Shown piece after piece: positions 54,801 through 63,902 of a stretch of DNA of 64,000 bases. This stretch comes from Acholeplasmatales bacterium (GTDB lineage Bacteria; Bacillota_I; Bacilli_A; Acholeplasmatales; Acholeplasmataceae): assembly GCA_031284585.1 (NCBI GenBank), contig JAITXT010000008.1, positions 35,445 to 99,444 on the forward strand, written 5' to 3'. The first letter of the stretch is position 1; every line of letters begins with the position of its first letter. The position numbers and the translations under genes are program-made. The notes under the pieces were generated by a model that made no database searches, had not been told where the DNA came from, and saw nothing but the letters and a program-made list of their open reading frames with translations.

Positions 54801-55739
54801 AAGATTGAATTATCAGATGATGTTTTAGGATTTGGTGAGTTATGTGAAACTGTTAAGACTATTATTAAACCAAGATGTGATGATAAGAGTATTGATTATA
54901 TTACTGACTTCGATGAGGAAATATTCAAATCTGATTATATTAGTGATCCTTTGAGATTAAGACAAATATTAATTAATCTTCTTGGTAATGCTGTTAAATT
55001 TACTCCTGAACTTGGAACTATTAGATTCACGATAAAACGAGTTTCTGGAAGTGATGCAAGTGATTCAATTTACTTTGAAATTTCTGATACTGGTATTGGA
55101 ATTGCTGAAGACACAATTAATACTCTTTTCAATCCATTTGAACAAGGTTCAAATACGATTACAAGAAAATATGGTGGAACAGGACTTGGATTATCTATTT
55201 CTCAAAGAATGGTTCAACTATTTGGAGGTTCTATTTCTGTTCAATCAGTTGTAGGAGAAGGTTCTAAATTTAGTTTTGAAATTAAAATTAAAAAGACTGT
55301 AAAATCTGTTTATAGTGAAACTGATGATATTAATACTGATAATCTATTTAAAGGTAAGAGATTACTTTTAGTAGATGACGTAGAAATAAACCGTTTCGTT
55401 GTAATTACTTTACTTGATGGAAGTGGTTTTGAAATTGAGGAAGCAGTAGACGGTATCGATGCAGTTAATAAGTTCAAGAATTCTCCAGTTGGATATTATG
55501 ATATGATCCTAATGGACGTTCAAATGCCTAATTTAGATGGTTATGGTGCTAGTAGGCATATTAGAAGTATTAATCGTAGTGATTCAAAGACTATTCCAAT
55601 AGTGGCACTAAGCGCAAATGCTTTCCAAGATGATATTAAGAAGAGTTTGGAAGCTGGAATGAATGATCATCTAGCAAAACCAGTAGAACTTGATAAATTA
55701 AATAAAACATTTATTAGATTTCTTCAAATAATTAAATAA
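51819..55739 (+). CDS. Hybrid sensor histidine kinase with two PAS domains and a receiver
   Basis: 1306 residues from ATG 51819 (SD GTGAGGAT). Membrane helix near 18-42, a roughly 540-residue extracytoplasmic sensor region (about 45-590) with no family I recognise, a second helix near 595-617, HAMP (618-670), a first PAS-like segment (about 675-770), a PAS/PAC (LLDMVFKSSPDLIWYHDEDG, about 785-900), HisKA with His932 in MSHEIRTPMNAIIGL, HATPase_c (LINLLGNAVKFTPELG, FNPFEQG, KYGGTGLGLSISQRMV) and a receiver with Asp1233 in MILMDVQMPNLDG. No phosphotransfer protein or DNA-binding regulator is nearby. Such kinases are unusual in small-genome relatives. Confidence 0.9.
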   Translation: MKDSNKSIKRKVTLKKRLLTILLSVKIIPLIIVVLVSAISFITLAGSLTSLNGVLSDTATNALESSKNAAINDAVIALNDSATDNIERVTTDTASAVANFLYARDNDVLELARNTELLYNSSNDTFIEQLYRNKMTNSLSQVVVPGKYELVKLTDIISGNPYRWERKKPLNIYNPATSSNEQNDEKFHIFDPNGFEYKKVAIYDEIVFLDINGYELVRVVAGNDIKLDYNVNKVRPESDKRNVSDYENTFVKAEKYFDEIEALEKGEIYVSDVIGAYVRGYVNGLNSIFSEYTVKDRDEKRGALGPIPEGFRNPEENAYAGIENPVGIRFRGIVRFVTPVYDSTDHKVGYVSLALNHDHIMEFVDRIMPTPERYTELPNADEGNYAFIWDYQIRSIAHPRHYSIYGYDPETGEPTIPWIQNTAYDELKKLGLTWENPITDDGRTWLEYFHDIDEPQFHNQLRSNTPAQDLTYNGFVGLDGRYLNNAPQCTGWRDISQYGGSGSLLILWVGLYKLSTVSAIPYYTGKYQKTYDEDHNLLNARGFGVVTIGAGFEFYNSSANKTEAALNDMITRADLVITTTSIDIKETINGSLSNTLIILSLVTGVILVVIVFIAIIISNSITEPLNSLNIGINKFKKGYRSFRFNSDRIDEFGDLADAFDEMANSVVESVKSPLVIIDNDRRILYINDQGLILRNKLLVDVIGTNYENSSIYPINSIYDPIYCSEMGVESEVLYLERLNIYVKAKANTFYDSEGNKIGYLIVSTDVTDIILEQQKINEQRLLLDMVFKSSPDLIWYHDEDGKYVTVNPRFASVVGKDETYFIGKTAEEIFSGAMLEQFTKDNDIVVKSKNPHFSEEKIHFFDGHEEIVDSVRTPIFDENETFRGILGFGRNITNRVTMEHQLMETQDRLQLAVEEANEASAHKGEFLARMSHEIRTPMNAIIGLNNIVLKKLSDMDDGVKYDAIIKNLNQIGSSSIHLLGILNDILDLSKIDAGKIELSDDVLGFGELCETVKTIIKPRCDDKSIDYITDFDEEIFKSDYISDPLRLRQILINLLGNAVKFTPELGTIRFTIKRVSGSDASDSIYFEISDTGIGIAEDTINTLFNPFEQGSNTITRKYGGTGLGLSISQRMVQLFGGSISVQSVVGEGSKFSFEIKIKKTVKSVYSETDDINTDNLFKGKRLLLVDDVEINRFVVITLLDGSGFEIEEAVDGIDAVNKFKNSPVGYYDMILMDVQMPNLDGYGASRHIRSINRSDSKTIPIVALSANAFQDDIKKSLEAGMNDHLAKPVELDKLNKTFIRFLQIIK

Positions 55740-55747
55740 TAAGAAGA

Positions 55748-55786
55748 AAGGTGAGGTTAAATATAATTAATCTCACCTTCTTTTTT
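55748..55786 (+). terminator. Rho-independent terminator after the histidine kinase
   Basis: AAGGTGAGGTTAA (55748-55760) pairs with TTAATCTCACCTT (55767-55779), one G-T wobble, followed by C and six T. The gap from here to 55955 holds nothing else I recognise. Confidence 0.85.
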
Positions 55787-55955
55787 AATAATTTATATTA
55801 ATTCTAAGAAGAAATTTGTTATATTTTTAATTAAAATCCCGATGAAAGATGATAATTGTGCAAATTTATCTTTATTTTAAAAAATAATGTGTATTTTATT
55901 ATTTTTAGTAAAAATTATATATAATATTAATATCAATAAAAAGAGGTGGCAAAAA

Positions 55956-56711
55956 ATGGCTTATAGTTATTATGAAAGTAGAACTGCTGAAAGGGGTGGT
56001 AGATCAAAAAATAGTGGAAACTCAATATTCGGTAAAATAATAAGATTTTTATCTTATGTTGGTTTATTAGTAGTTGGGTTTTATGCAGTTGTTAGTTTAT
56101 TAGGAGTAGGACAAGCTATTTATCCCGATTATGTATCTTTTCTAAGTGATATAGTTTTAATTGATTTTGTTTTAAATGTTTTTAAGACTATTCAAACATA
56201 CATTGGAGGTTACGTAGATTTTATATTTTTAGGTGCTCTATTTTTATTAATTTGGGTATTTGGTAAATCTACTTTTGGAAAAATTGTTGGATCTTTACTA
56301 TTTTTAGTCGGTATAGGGGCAAATCAAATTGGTAAATTTGTAATTGATCCTCTTCAAGTTCCTGAGTTTTTAAGAAATATTTTAACAGAAAACAGTTCAG
56401 TTTTTACTGGTATAGTTGATTCTTCAATTGCGCCATATGCAGAGTCTGGTGGTTTACTGTTATCATTTTTAGTAGTATTACTTGTGGTTTCTACTAGAAA
56501 ACCTAAAAGAATTCACACTTTCTTTTTGAGAAGTGCTTTGTTTTTTGTAATTTTAAATTTAATTATAACTATTGCTCTTAAATTCATTGATTTAAGTGGT
56601 GCTAGTTATGTTGTATATATTAATGTTGGAGTATTTTATCTTTTGCTAGTTAGTTATACTTTTATTGTTATTTCTAGTGTATTTGGTATTTTAGGAGCTT
56701 TTAAAGCGTAA
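55956..56711 (+). CDS. Multi-pass membrane protein of unknown function
   Basis: 251 residues from ATG 55956 (SD AGAGGTGG). A polar N-terminus rich in Tyr, Arg, Gly and Ser (YYESRTAERGGRSKNSGNS) is followed by about six helices: near 28-50, 65-85, 88-125 (two), 160-180, 190-212 and 222-248. No conserved motif or family recognised. The earlier frame opening near 55887 has no SD. It is followed by pncB with its own promoter, so it is probably a single gene unit. Confidence 0.65.
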   Translation: MAYSYYESRTAERGGRSKNSGNSIFGKIIRFLSYVGLLVVGFYAVVSLLGVGQAIYPDYVSFLSDIVLIDFVLNVFKTIQTYIGGYVDFIFLGALFLLIWVFGKSTFGKIVGSLLFLVGIGANQIGKFVIDPLQVPEFLRNILTENSSVFTGIVDSSIAPYAESGGLLLSFLVVLLVVSTRKPKRIHTFFLRSALFFVILNLIITIALKFIDLSGASYVVYINVGVFYLLLVSYTFIVISSVFGILGAFKA

Positions 56712-56723
56712 TTTATAATTATT

Positions 56724-56743
56724 AAAGTATATTATAATACTTT
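56724..56743 (+). promoter_or_regulatory. Inverted repeat over the -10 box of pncB
   Basis: AAAGTAT (56724-56730) and ATACTTT (56737-56743) flank ATTATA and overlap the -10 TATAAT (56733-56738). A further half site, TATACTTT, lies at 56752-56759 next to the ATG. Candidate operator; the regulator is unknown. Confidence 0.4.
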
Positions 56744-56759
56744 ATGAAGGATATACTTT

Positions 56760-58163
56760 ATGGAAAAAAAAGAATTAATTGTTGATTTATATGAATTAAC
56801 AATGGCCGATGTATATATAAAAAATAATATTCATAATAAAATTGCAGTCTTTGACTGCTTTTTTAGAAAGGTTCCAGATAATGGATCTTATGCAGTATTT
56901 GCAGGTTTAGAGAGAGTAGTTGAGTTTCTTACCAATCTGAAATTTGATAATGAAACTATTAATTACCTAAAAGGACTTAATATTTTTTCTAGTGAATTAA
57001 TAAATTACTTAGAAAACTTTAAATTTACTTGTGATGTTTATTCATTTAAAGAAGGCTCCTTAATTTTCCCTTATGAACCTTATTTTGTGGTGAAAGGTCC
57101 TTTAATTCAATGTCAATTAATTGAGACTTTTTTATTACAAACATTAAACTTTGAATGCTTAATTGCAACTAAAGCAAGAAGAATAGTATACGCGGCTAAT
57201 AATACAAAAATAGTGGAATTTGGGGCAAGACGTGCACATTCTTCTAGTGCTTCTATTCTAGGTTCTAGAGCTTGCTATTTATCGGGGTGTGAGGGAACTT
57301 CTAATATTCATGGAAATTATAGTTATAATATTCCTTTATCTGGGACTATGAGTCATTCTTTCATTCAGTCATATAGTTCAGAGTATGAAGCTTTTAAAGC
57401 TTATGCTCTAAATTTTCCTGATTCTGCTACTTTACTTGTAGATACTTATTCAGTAAGTAAAGGTGTTAAAAATGCAATTTTAATTGATAAAGAAGTGTTA
57501 TCCCCTCTTGGGAAGAGACTAAAAGGTATTAGAATTGATTCAGGAGATTTACTTAGATTATCTCATATGGCAAGAAAACTTTTAGATGAAGAAGGCTTAA
57601 AGTATACTCAAATATGTGTATCTAATTCATTAGATGAATATAATATCTCTGATTTAGTAGAAAATCATGCTCCAATTGATGTTTTTGGAATTGGAGAAAG
57701 AATGATTACTTCAAAAAGTGATCCTATTTTTAATGGTGTTTATAAAATGTCTGGTCTATATGATGATGATTTAAATTTAATACCTAAATTAAAAATATCT
57801 GAAAGTTTTTCTAAATCTACTCTTCCATCTCTTAAACAAGTTTATAGATATGTGAATGAATATAATGAATTTCAATTCGATTGTATTGGCCTCTATGATA
57901 GAGTAGCGCCATCTTCATTCAACCGCCTAGATTTAAAATATCAAAAAGAAAGACCACTTTTAGAATTAATTATTAAAGAAGGGGTTTTATTACAACCGCT
58001 TACTCCTCTAGAAGAGGTTAGAGTATTTGCTAAAAAAGAATTTGACTTGTTACCTGAGAAGTATAAAAACTTAACTAAAGCGGCTAAATATGAAGTTTTA
58101 ATTTCGATAGAACTAGAAAAACTACGAGATGACTTACTCAAAGAATTAAAGAAGAACATTTAA
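56760..58163 (+). CDS. pncB: Nicotinate phosphoribosyltransferase
   Basis: 467 residues. Makes nicotinate mononucleotide from nicotinate and PRPP in NAD salvage. ELTMADVYIKN and AVFDCFFRKVPDNGSYAVFAGL at the N-terminus, VEFGARRAHS (with the His that is phosphorylated in the family), SGTMSHSFIQSY, LLVDTYSVSKGVKNA and GIRIDSGDL are family blocks. The ATG follows the SD GAAGGAT (56747-56753) and the stop overlaps the MATE gene by 1 base. Confidence 0.93.
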   Translation: MEKKELIVDLYELTMADVYIKNNIHNKIAVFDCFFRKVPDNGSYAVFAGLERVVEFLTNLKFDNETINYLKGLNIFSSELINYLENFKFTCDVYSFKEGSLIFPYEPYFVVKGPLIQCQLIETFLLQTLNFECLIATKARRIVYAANNTKIVEFGARRAHSSSASILGSRACYLSGCEGTSNIHGNYSYNIPLSGTMSHSFIQSYSSEYEAFKAYALNFPDSATLLVDTYSVSKGVKNAILIDKEVLSPLGKRLKGIRIDSGDLLRLSHMARKLLDEEGLKYTQICVSNSLDEYNISDLVENHAPIDVFGIGERMITSKSDPIFNGVYKMSGLYDDDLNLIPKLKISESFSKSTLPSLKQVYRYVNEYNEFQFDCIGLYDRVAPSSFNRLDLKYQKERPLLELIIKEGVLLQPLTPLEEVRVFAKKEFDLLPEKYKNLTKAAKYEVLISIELEKLRDDLLKELKKNI

Positions 58164-59629
58164 TGGAAGAATTAGAGATTACAGAGAAACCTTTAAAGTT
58201 TAAATCAAGGAAGGAGTTAAATAAAGAAAAAATACTTAAGAATAAAAACATATTTTTGACTATGTTAATTTTACTAATTCCACTTGCAATTAATAATGTA
58301 ATAAAATCGCTACATGATATGATAGATGCTTTGTTAGTAGCTAAAGCATATTCAGCAGATGAGGCTTTAAAGAATTCTGCGATTGCAGCACTTGACATTC
58401 ATTGGCCAACATTTGGAGTATTTATTGCCCTTGGTACTGGTTTATCTTTTGCTATTGTGGGAATGGTAGGACAATATGTAGGAGCTAAGAAGATGGATTT
58501 AGCTAAAAAATATGCTTCTAAATTTATCTTTATTTCGGTTGCTCTTGGCTTAATTTTGACTCTTATATTTTTTCTTACTTCTAATGTGGTCTGGGGTAAA
58601 AATATCATAGCTTATCTTATGGGAGCTAGAGGAGAAACTCTAAACTTTGCAAATGGTTATTTTTTTATAAGAGGTTTTGAGTTTGTTTTTGTTTTTTTCT
58701 TTATGAGTTATGTAGCTATTCGTCAAGCAACAGGAGAAACTGTATTACCAGTTATCCTAAATATTAGTGCAGTTATATCTAATATAGTGCTTACTTATAT
58801 TTTAGTTATTATTTTTAATTTTGGACCTAATGGTGCCGCGATTGCAACCGTTATCTCCCAGATTATGATATGCCCTATTGCCCTTATTGACTTATTTAAA
58901 TCAAAAAAAGGAATAACTATTTCGGTTAAAGATTTAATTCCTTCGCAAAAAGAATTCGTTGAAATTGCTAAAATAGCAGTTCCTGCATCTCTTGGAGCTA
59001 TGGTTTCTCAACTTGGTTTTGGAGTTATTAAAGGAATTACTTTATCATATGGAGATCATGTATCTACGGCATTCTCGGCAGGAAACAGAATTTCTTCTTT
59101 CTTAACTAATTTTTTAAATGCAATAACCCAAGTAATGGCTCTATTTATATCGATTAATATCGGAAATAAGAATGAGAAAAGAGCCAAAAGAAGTTATCTT
59201 TTAGGGACTATTTTATCATTTAGTTCAATGGTCTTTTTCTGTATTATTGTAATACCTCTAAGAATTCCAATTATTAAAATGATACTTTCGGTAGATGATT
59301 CATCTAGTGTACTTAAATTATCTGCGACTTATGCCGTCTGGCTCATTGGTACTCAACCTTTAATGGGATTATTTCAAAGTTATTGTGGCCTATTTAATGG
59401 TTCTGCTAATTCTAAATATTCTTTAATGATGGAATTATTTAGACTTTGGATATTCAGAATTCCTTTTTTAGTGTTTTATGTGCTAGTGATAGATAGGAGT
59501 CTTAAAAATCCAATGGGAATAGCATACATCATGATGGCTTCAAATATTTTGATAATTATTGTCGGAGAAATTCTAAAGCGAAAAGTAAATTATGAAGTAA
59601 AGGTTAAATTAGGTAATAGTCTTGCTTAA
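58163..59629 (+). CDS. MATE-family multidrug/sodium efflux transporter
   Basis: 488 residues with twelve membrane helices after a 33-residue charged lead. LIPLAINNVIKSLHDMIDALLVA at helix 1 and FVEIAKIAVPASLGAMVSQLGFGVIKGI at helix 7 show the two-fold MATE repeat; FGPNGAAIATVISQ is the helix 5-6 block. It exports cationic compounds using Na+ or H+; substrate unknown. Translationally coupled to pncB (TAATG) and overlapping trmL by 8 bases. Confidence 0.88.
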   Translation: MEELEITEKPLKFKSRKELNKEKILKNKNIFLTMLILLIPLAINNVIKSLHDMIDALLVAKAYSADEALKNSAIAALDIHWPTFGVFIALGTGLSFAIVGMVGQYVGAKKMDLAKKYASKFIFISVALGLILTLIFFLTSNVVWGKNIIAYLMGARGETLNFANGYFFIRGFEFVFVFFFMSYVAIRQATGETVLPVILNISAVISNIVLTYILVIIFNFGPNGAAIATVISQIMICPIALIDLFKSKKGITISVKDLIPSQKEFVEIAKIAVPASLGAMVSQLGFGVIKGITLSYGDHVSTAFSAGNRISSFLTNFLNAITQVMALFISINIGNKNEKRAKRSYLLGTILSFSSMVFFCIIVIPLRIPIIKMILSVDDSSSVLKLSATYAVWLIGTQPLMGLFQSYCGLFNGSANSKYSLMMELFRLWIFRIPFLVFYVLVIDRSLKNPMGIAYIMMASNILIIIVGEILKRKVNYEVKVKLGNSLA

Positions 59630-60143
59630 TATTGTTTTATTTGAACCAGAAATTCCTCAAAATACTGGAAATATAATGAGAACTTGTGTGGGAATTGATG
59701 CTGTTCTTCATTTAATCAAACCTTTAGGATTTAGTTTACAAGATAAATATTTAAGAAGAAGTGGTCTTGATTATTTAGATAAATTAAAATATATAGTATA
59801 CGATGATTATAATGATTTTAAAGCAAAAAATAGTGGAGATTTTTTCTTTTTAACAAGATACGGGAAAAAATGCTATAGTGATATTAATTATAAAAATTAT
59901 AGCGAAAATATTTATCTTGTCTTTGGGAAAGAATCAACTGGAATTGATAAAAAAATACTAGGAGAAAACATTGATAATTGTTATAGAATACCTACATCTT
60001 CTAATGTTAGGAGTCTAAATTTATCTAATTGCGTTGCAATTTGTGCTTTTGAATATTTAAGACAATTTGATTTTTTTGATTTATCTAAATTTGAACCAGA
60101 TAGTAAAAAAGGAAAAGACTTCCTAGATCAATTCAAAGATTAA
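59622..60143 (+). CDS. trmL: tRNA (cytidine/uridine-34 2'-O)-methyltransferase TrmL
   Basis: 173 residues from TTG 59622 within the MATE gene. SPOUT knot enzyme methylating the wobble base of some leucine tRNAs. NIVLFEPEIPQNTGNIMRTC, LHLIKPLGFSLQDKYLRRSGLDYLD, YLVFGKESTGIDKKIL and YRIPTSSNVRSLNLSNCVAICAFEYLRQ are the family and trefoil-knot SAM-binding strings. No ATG is available near the conserved start, so TTG coupling is likely. A 20-residue tail follows the knot. Confidence 0.9.
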   Translation: MLNIVLFEPEIPQNTGNIMRTCVGIDAVLHLIKPLGFSLQDKYLRRSGLDYLDKLKYIVYDDYNDFKAKNSGDFFFLTRYGKKCYSDINYKNYSENIYLVFGKESTGIDKKILGENIDNCYRIPTSSNVRSLNLSNCVAICAFEYLRQFDFFDLSKFEPDSKKGKDFLDQFKD

Positions 60144-60248
60144 TTATAATTTTTTAAGTTTAATATAAATATATTTCATTGAATTCTCTTTTTATGGTTA
60201 AATTTTAATAAATAATATATAATTTAAACGTAGGGAGTGTAATTTATT

Positions 60249-61430
60249 ATGAAAATTATATCGGTAAATGCTGGAAGTTCCTCGTTAAAATTTCAATTAT
60301 TCGAAATGGATAATGAGACAACAATTGCTTCTGGTTTAATAGAAAGAATAGGTTTAGAACAAGGTATTGTAACAATAAAATATAGTGGCAAGAAAATAGT
60401 TAATAATTTGGAAGTTAAAGACCATAAAGTAGCTGTTGATATTTTATTAAAAGCTCTTTTTGAGAATCATATTATTGAGACCATAGATGAAATTAAAGGA
60501 GTTGGTCATAGAATTGTCCAAGGTGGAGAAATTTTTGATTCAAATTGTTTAATTAATCAAAAAGTAGTCTCTGATATTCTAGATCTTCAAGAACTAGCAC
60601 CTCTTCATAACAAGGCTCATGTTACAGGAATTAATGCTTTTTTAGAAGTATTACCTAATACTCCTGAGGTAGCTGTATTTGACACAACATTCCATAGAAC
60701 TATGGATGAAGTAACTTATCTCTATGCTACTCCTTATGAATGGTACACGAAATATGGGATTAGAAAATATGGGGCTCATGGAACAAGTCACCAATATGTA
60801 TCATCTATTTGTAATCATCTTTTAAATAAGAAAGATTCTAAAATCATTGTTTGTCATCTAGGTAATGGAGCATCCATTTGTGCAATTAGAGATGGTAAAT
60901 GTATTGATACTTCAATGGGACTTACTCCACTTGAAGGAATCCCTATGGGAACAAGAAGTGGTAATATTGATCCAACAATTTTTGGAGTTATTTCTAAGAA
61001 AGAAAATAAAACAATTGACGAAATTTTAAATGCTTTGAATAAAGAATCTGGACTTCTTGGAGTATCTGGCATTTCAAGTGATTCAAGAGATATTGAAGAT
61101 GCTATGAAAAGTGGGATAAAACGCGCAGAATTAGCATTTAATATTCAAGTAAAAAGAATAGTTGATTATATTGCATCTTACTATGTACTTCTTGAAGGAC
61201 TAGACGCCATTTGTTTTACAGCAGGAATCGGAGAAAATTCATCAGTTACTAGAAAAGCAATTGTTGATAAATTAAAAGTATTAAATATATATTTAGATGA
61301 AGATCTTAATAAATTAAGAGGACAAAATTTAATTTCAAGTAAGGAATCTAGTGTTAAAGTATATGTTATCCCAACTAATGAAGAGGTTATGATTGCTAGA
61401 GAAGTTATTCGTTTAGCAAATTTGAAATAA
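60249..61430 (+). CDS. ackA: Acetate kinase
   Basis: 393 residues. Makes ATP from acetyl phosphate and ADP in fermentation. VNAGSSSLKFQLFEM at the start, the second signature GVGHRIVQGGE, FDTTFHRTMDEVTYLYATP, YGAHGTSHQYVS, IVCHLGNGASICAI and FTAGIGENSSVTRKAI are intact. SD TAGGGAG is upstream; pta is not in the window. It has its own promoter region after trmL and may be co-transcribed with the nitroreductase gene 13 bases on. Confidence 0.96.
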   Translation: MKIISVNAGSSSLKFQLFEMDNETTIASGLIERIGLEQGIVTIKYSGKKIVNNLEVKDHKVAVDILLKALFENHIIETIDEIKGVGHRIVQGGEIFDSNCLINQKVVSDILDLQELAPLHNKAHVTGINAFLEVLPNTPEVAVFDTTFHRTMDEVTYLYATPYEWYTKYGIRKYGAHGTSHQYVSSICNHLLNKKDSKIIVCHLGNGASICAIRDGKCIDTSMGLTPLEGIPMGTRSGNIDPTIFGVISKKENKTIDEILNALNKESGLLGVSGISSDSRDIEDAMKSGIKRAELAFNIQVKRIVDYIASYYVLLEGLDAICFTAGIGENSSVTRKAIVDKLKVLNIYLDEDLNKLRGQNLISSKESSVKVYVIPTNEEVMIAREVIRLANLK

Positions 61431-61443
61431 AAAGGAGAGAAAA

Positions 61444-61941
61444 ATGGATTTTAAAGAATTAGTAAATAGTAGGTACTCAGTAAGAAAATATGAACCTAGA
61501 AAAGTTGAACAAGCTAAAATTGATTATCTTGTTGAATGTGCAACTACCTATCCAAGTGGTAGAAATGGCCAGGATGCTGAGTTGTTAGTTATTAGTGATG
61601 ATAAATTAGTAAGTGAATTAAAAGATAATTTGAGACATCATTTCGATGCAAGTTTATTTTTTATTGTAAGTTATGATATAGAAAGTGCACCTCGTTTTGG
61701 AAGAACTGATGCTTCTATTATGCTCACTTACTTAATGCTTGGAGCAACTTCCCTTGGTTTAGGATCTTGTTGGACTGCAAGTTATGATGAAAATTTAGTT
61801 AAGCTTTTATTACATTATCCTCCTAATAAAAGGATTGAGGGTATTTTGGTTGTTGGTTATAAAGATAGTTCTGCTTCACCGTCAGAATTTCACGAGAATC
61901 GTGATAAAACTAAAGCTAATATTAAATACAATGAATTTTAA
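61444..61941 (+). CDS. Nitroreductase-family flavoprotein
   Basis: 165 residues, short for the family. FMN-binding marks: NSRYSVRKYEPRKVEQAKID at the N-terminus, TYPSGRNGQDAELLVI, TDASIMLTYLMLGATSLGLGSCWTASYDE and RIEGILVVGYKD. It should reduce small electron acceptors with NAD(P)H as a dimer; the substrate is unknown. SD AAGGAGAG is upstream. The stop overlaps the next ATG (TAATG). Confidence 0.85.
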   Translation: MDFKELVNSRYSVRKYEPRKVEQAKIDYLVECATTYPSGRNGQDAELLVISDDKLVSELKDNLRHHFDASLFFIVSYDIESAPRFGRTDASIMLTYLMLGATSLGLGSCWTASYDENLVKLLLHYPPNKRIEGILVVGYKDSSASPSEFHENRDKTKANIKYNEF

Positions 61942-63290
61942 TGAATTTAGATCTTAATCAAGAACTAGAACTAGAAATTAAAAGAGTAGGAATTAATGGC
62001 GAAGGAATTGGTTACTTTGAAAAAAAGGCTGTTTTTGTTCCAGAAGCCCTTCCTAATGAAAGAGTAAAAATAAAAATATTAAAGATTGCAGATAAATTTT
62101 CTCATGCAGAATTAATCGAAGTAATACGTCCCTCAAGTGAGAGAATAAAACCTAAATGTAGTGATTACTCTAATTGTGGTGCTTGTCAATTACAACACGC
62201 TAAAAATCAAGGCGAGATTAAATCTGAACTTTTGTTAGAATCATTATGTAAGTATTCATCTCTTGCTAATCCAAAGAAATTCGTGGATGAAATTATCCTA
62301 AGTGATAAATCATTTTATTACAGAAATAAAGCAATGATGTTAGTAAGAGATTATAATAATCCGCTAGGCTTTTATAAAACAGGAACTAATCATTTTATTT
62401 CAACTCCTAATTGTATTCTTCATATGAAAATAATCGGTGATATTTTAAAAGAAATCCCTAATGTCATTAAAGCATCTAAGATAGTTTGTTATGATGAAAG
62501 AAGAAAAAAAGGGGAGCTCATGTCTGTCCTAATTAGATGTGATCAAACGGAAGAAAAAGTAATGATAATGGTTGGAGTTTCAAGTCTTGAAGTTAAATTA
62601 GATAAATTTTTTGAATTACTAACTAATAAATTCCCTGTTATTAATTCTATCTATAAAACAGTTATTGATATCAAAGATAATCCTTATTATGGTGATGAAA
62701 TTATTCATGTTGGGAGAGAGACGCATTTAGATTTAAATTTCATGGATTATAAATTTAGGCTATTACCTCGTGCTTTTTTCCAATTAAATTATCTACAAGC
62801 AGAGAAGTTTTATCAAAAAATAATTAAATTAGCAGGCGTTAAAAAAACTGATATTGTAATAGATGCTTATGCAGGAATTGGAATTATTGGTATTTTAGTT
62901 TCTAAATTTGTGAAAAGAGTATTTTTAAATGAGATAGATAAAGATTGTTTAGAAAGTGCAAAGACAACTATTGAATTAAATGGGATTACTAATATTACTA
63001 TTTTACCTGGAGATTTTGTGAAAGCTATTAATGGACTAGATAAGAAAACAGTAATAGATTGTCTATTTGTAGATCCACCAAGAAGTGGATTAATTGACTA
63101 CACAGGAATACTTAAATTACGTCCTAAAAGAATAGTTTATGGTTCTTGTAATACAGCAACCCTTAGTAAAGACATCAAAGTTTTATCAGAATTTTATTTT
63201 GTAACTAAGATTGTTCCTCTAGATATGTTTCCAAACACTTCTCACGTTGAATCAATACTTCTTTTAAATTTAAAGAGTGATAGAAAATAA
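61941..63290 (+). CDS. 23S rRNA (uracil-5-)-methyltransferase, RlmD/RlmCD type with Fe-S cluster
   Basis: 449 residues. N-terminal TRAM domain (LDLNQELELEIKRVGINGEGIGY), a 4Fe-4S site with Cys73, Cys79, Cys82 in PKCSDYSNCGACQLQHA and a fourth Cys near 154 (PNCILH), the Rossmann SAM domain (IDAYAGIGIIGILVS), FVDPPRSGL and the catalytic Cys in YGSCNTATLSKD. It methylates uracil C5 in 23S rRNA; Bacillota enzymes of this type can modify two sites (RlmCD). The Fe-S cluster fits an anaerobic cell. Confidence 0.9.
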   Translation: MNLDLNQELELEIKRVGINGEGIGYFEKKAVFVPEALPNERVKIKILKIADKFSHAELIEVIRPSSERIKPKCSDYSNCGACQLQHAKNQGEIKSELLLESLCKYSSLANPKKFVDEIILSDKSFYYRNKAMMLVRDYNNPLGFYKTGTNHFISTPNCILHMKIIGDILKEIPNVIKASKIVCYDERRKKGELMSVLIRCDQTEEKVMIMVGVSSLEVKLDKFFELLTNKFPVINSIYKTVIDIKDNPYYGDEIIHVGRETHLDLNFMDYKFRLLPRAFFQLNYLQAEKFYQKIIKLAGVKKTDIVIDAYAGIGIIGILVSKFVKRVFLNEIDKDCLESAKTTIELNGITNITILPGDFVKAINGLDKKTVIDCLFVDPPRSGLIDYTGILKLRPKRIVYGSCNTATLSKDIKVLSEFYFVTKIVPLDMFPNTSHVESILLLNLKSDRK

Positions 63291-63304
63291 AATAGTTTAT
63301 AATA

Positions 63305-63336
63305 AAAAAAACTTCCTTTTTACGGGAAGTTTTTTT
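63305..63336 (+). terminator. Bidirectional Rho-independent terminator
   Basis: AAAAAAACTTCC (63305-63316) pairs with GGAAGTTTTTTT (63325-63336). A runs on one side and T runs on the other let it end both the rRNA methyltransferase gene and the convergent rubrerythrin gene. Confidence 0.85.
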
Positions 63337-63356
63337 ATTAAATAAATAAATACATA

Positions 63357-63902
63357 CTAATAATTGGCAGGATTAATTTCAAAATATGATTTTGGATGGG
63401 CGCAAGTAGGGCATACTTCAGGAGCTTTCTTTCCGATTACAACATGTCCACAATTTAGACATAACCAGACTCTATCTCCTTCTCTTGAGAAAACAATTCC
63501 ATCTTCAATATTTTTTAGTAGGGTACGATATCTTGTTTCATGATTCTTTTCAATTTTTCCAACACTTTCAAATAAAAATGCGATATGAGCAAAACCTTCT
63601 TCTTTGGCTTCTTTTGCAAATTGGGCATACATGTCTGTCCATTCATAGTTTTCTCCGTTGGCTGCGTCGGTTAAGTTTACAGTAGTAGTAGGTACTTCAC
63701 CACCATGTAAAAGTTTAAACCATAATTTTGCATGTTCTTTTTCATTTCTTGAAGTCTCTTCAAAAATGTCAGCAATTTGTTCATATCCGTCTTTTCTAGC
63801 TTTGCTTGCGTAGTATTCATACTTAGTATGAGCTTGGCTTTCTCCAGCAAAAGCTGTTTTTAAATTTTGTTCAGTTTTACTGCCTTTCAATTCTTTTTCC
63901 AT
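63357..63902 (-). CDS. rbr: Rubrerythrin
   Basis: 181 residues. Non-haem diiron peroxidase that removes hydrogen peroxide in anaerobes. The ferritin-like domain has [26 protein letters not shown] and [15 protein letters not shown] (Glu and ExxH ligands) and a second ExxH in IEKNHETRY; the C-terminal rubredoxin-like domain has CLNCG and CPTCAHP for one iron. SD AAGGAGAT is 10 bases upstream of the ATG. The region to 64000 contains only its leader; TATAAT on the minus strand at 63932-63927 is a possible -10. Confidence 0.95.
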   Translation of the reverse strand: MEKELKGSKTEQNLKTAFAGESQAHTKYEYYASKARKDGYEQIADIFEETSRNEKEHAKLWFKLLHGGEVPTTTVNLTDAANGENYEWTDMYAQFAKEAKEEGFAHIAFLFESVGKIEKNHETRYRTLLKNIEDGIVFSREGDRVWLCLNCGHVVIGKKAPEVCPTCAHPKSYFEINPANY

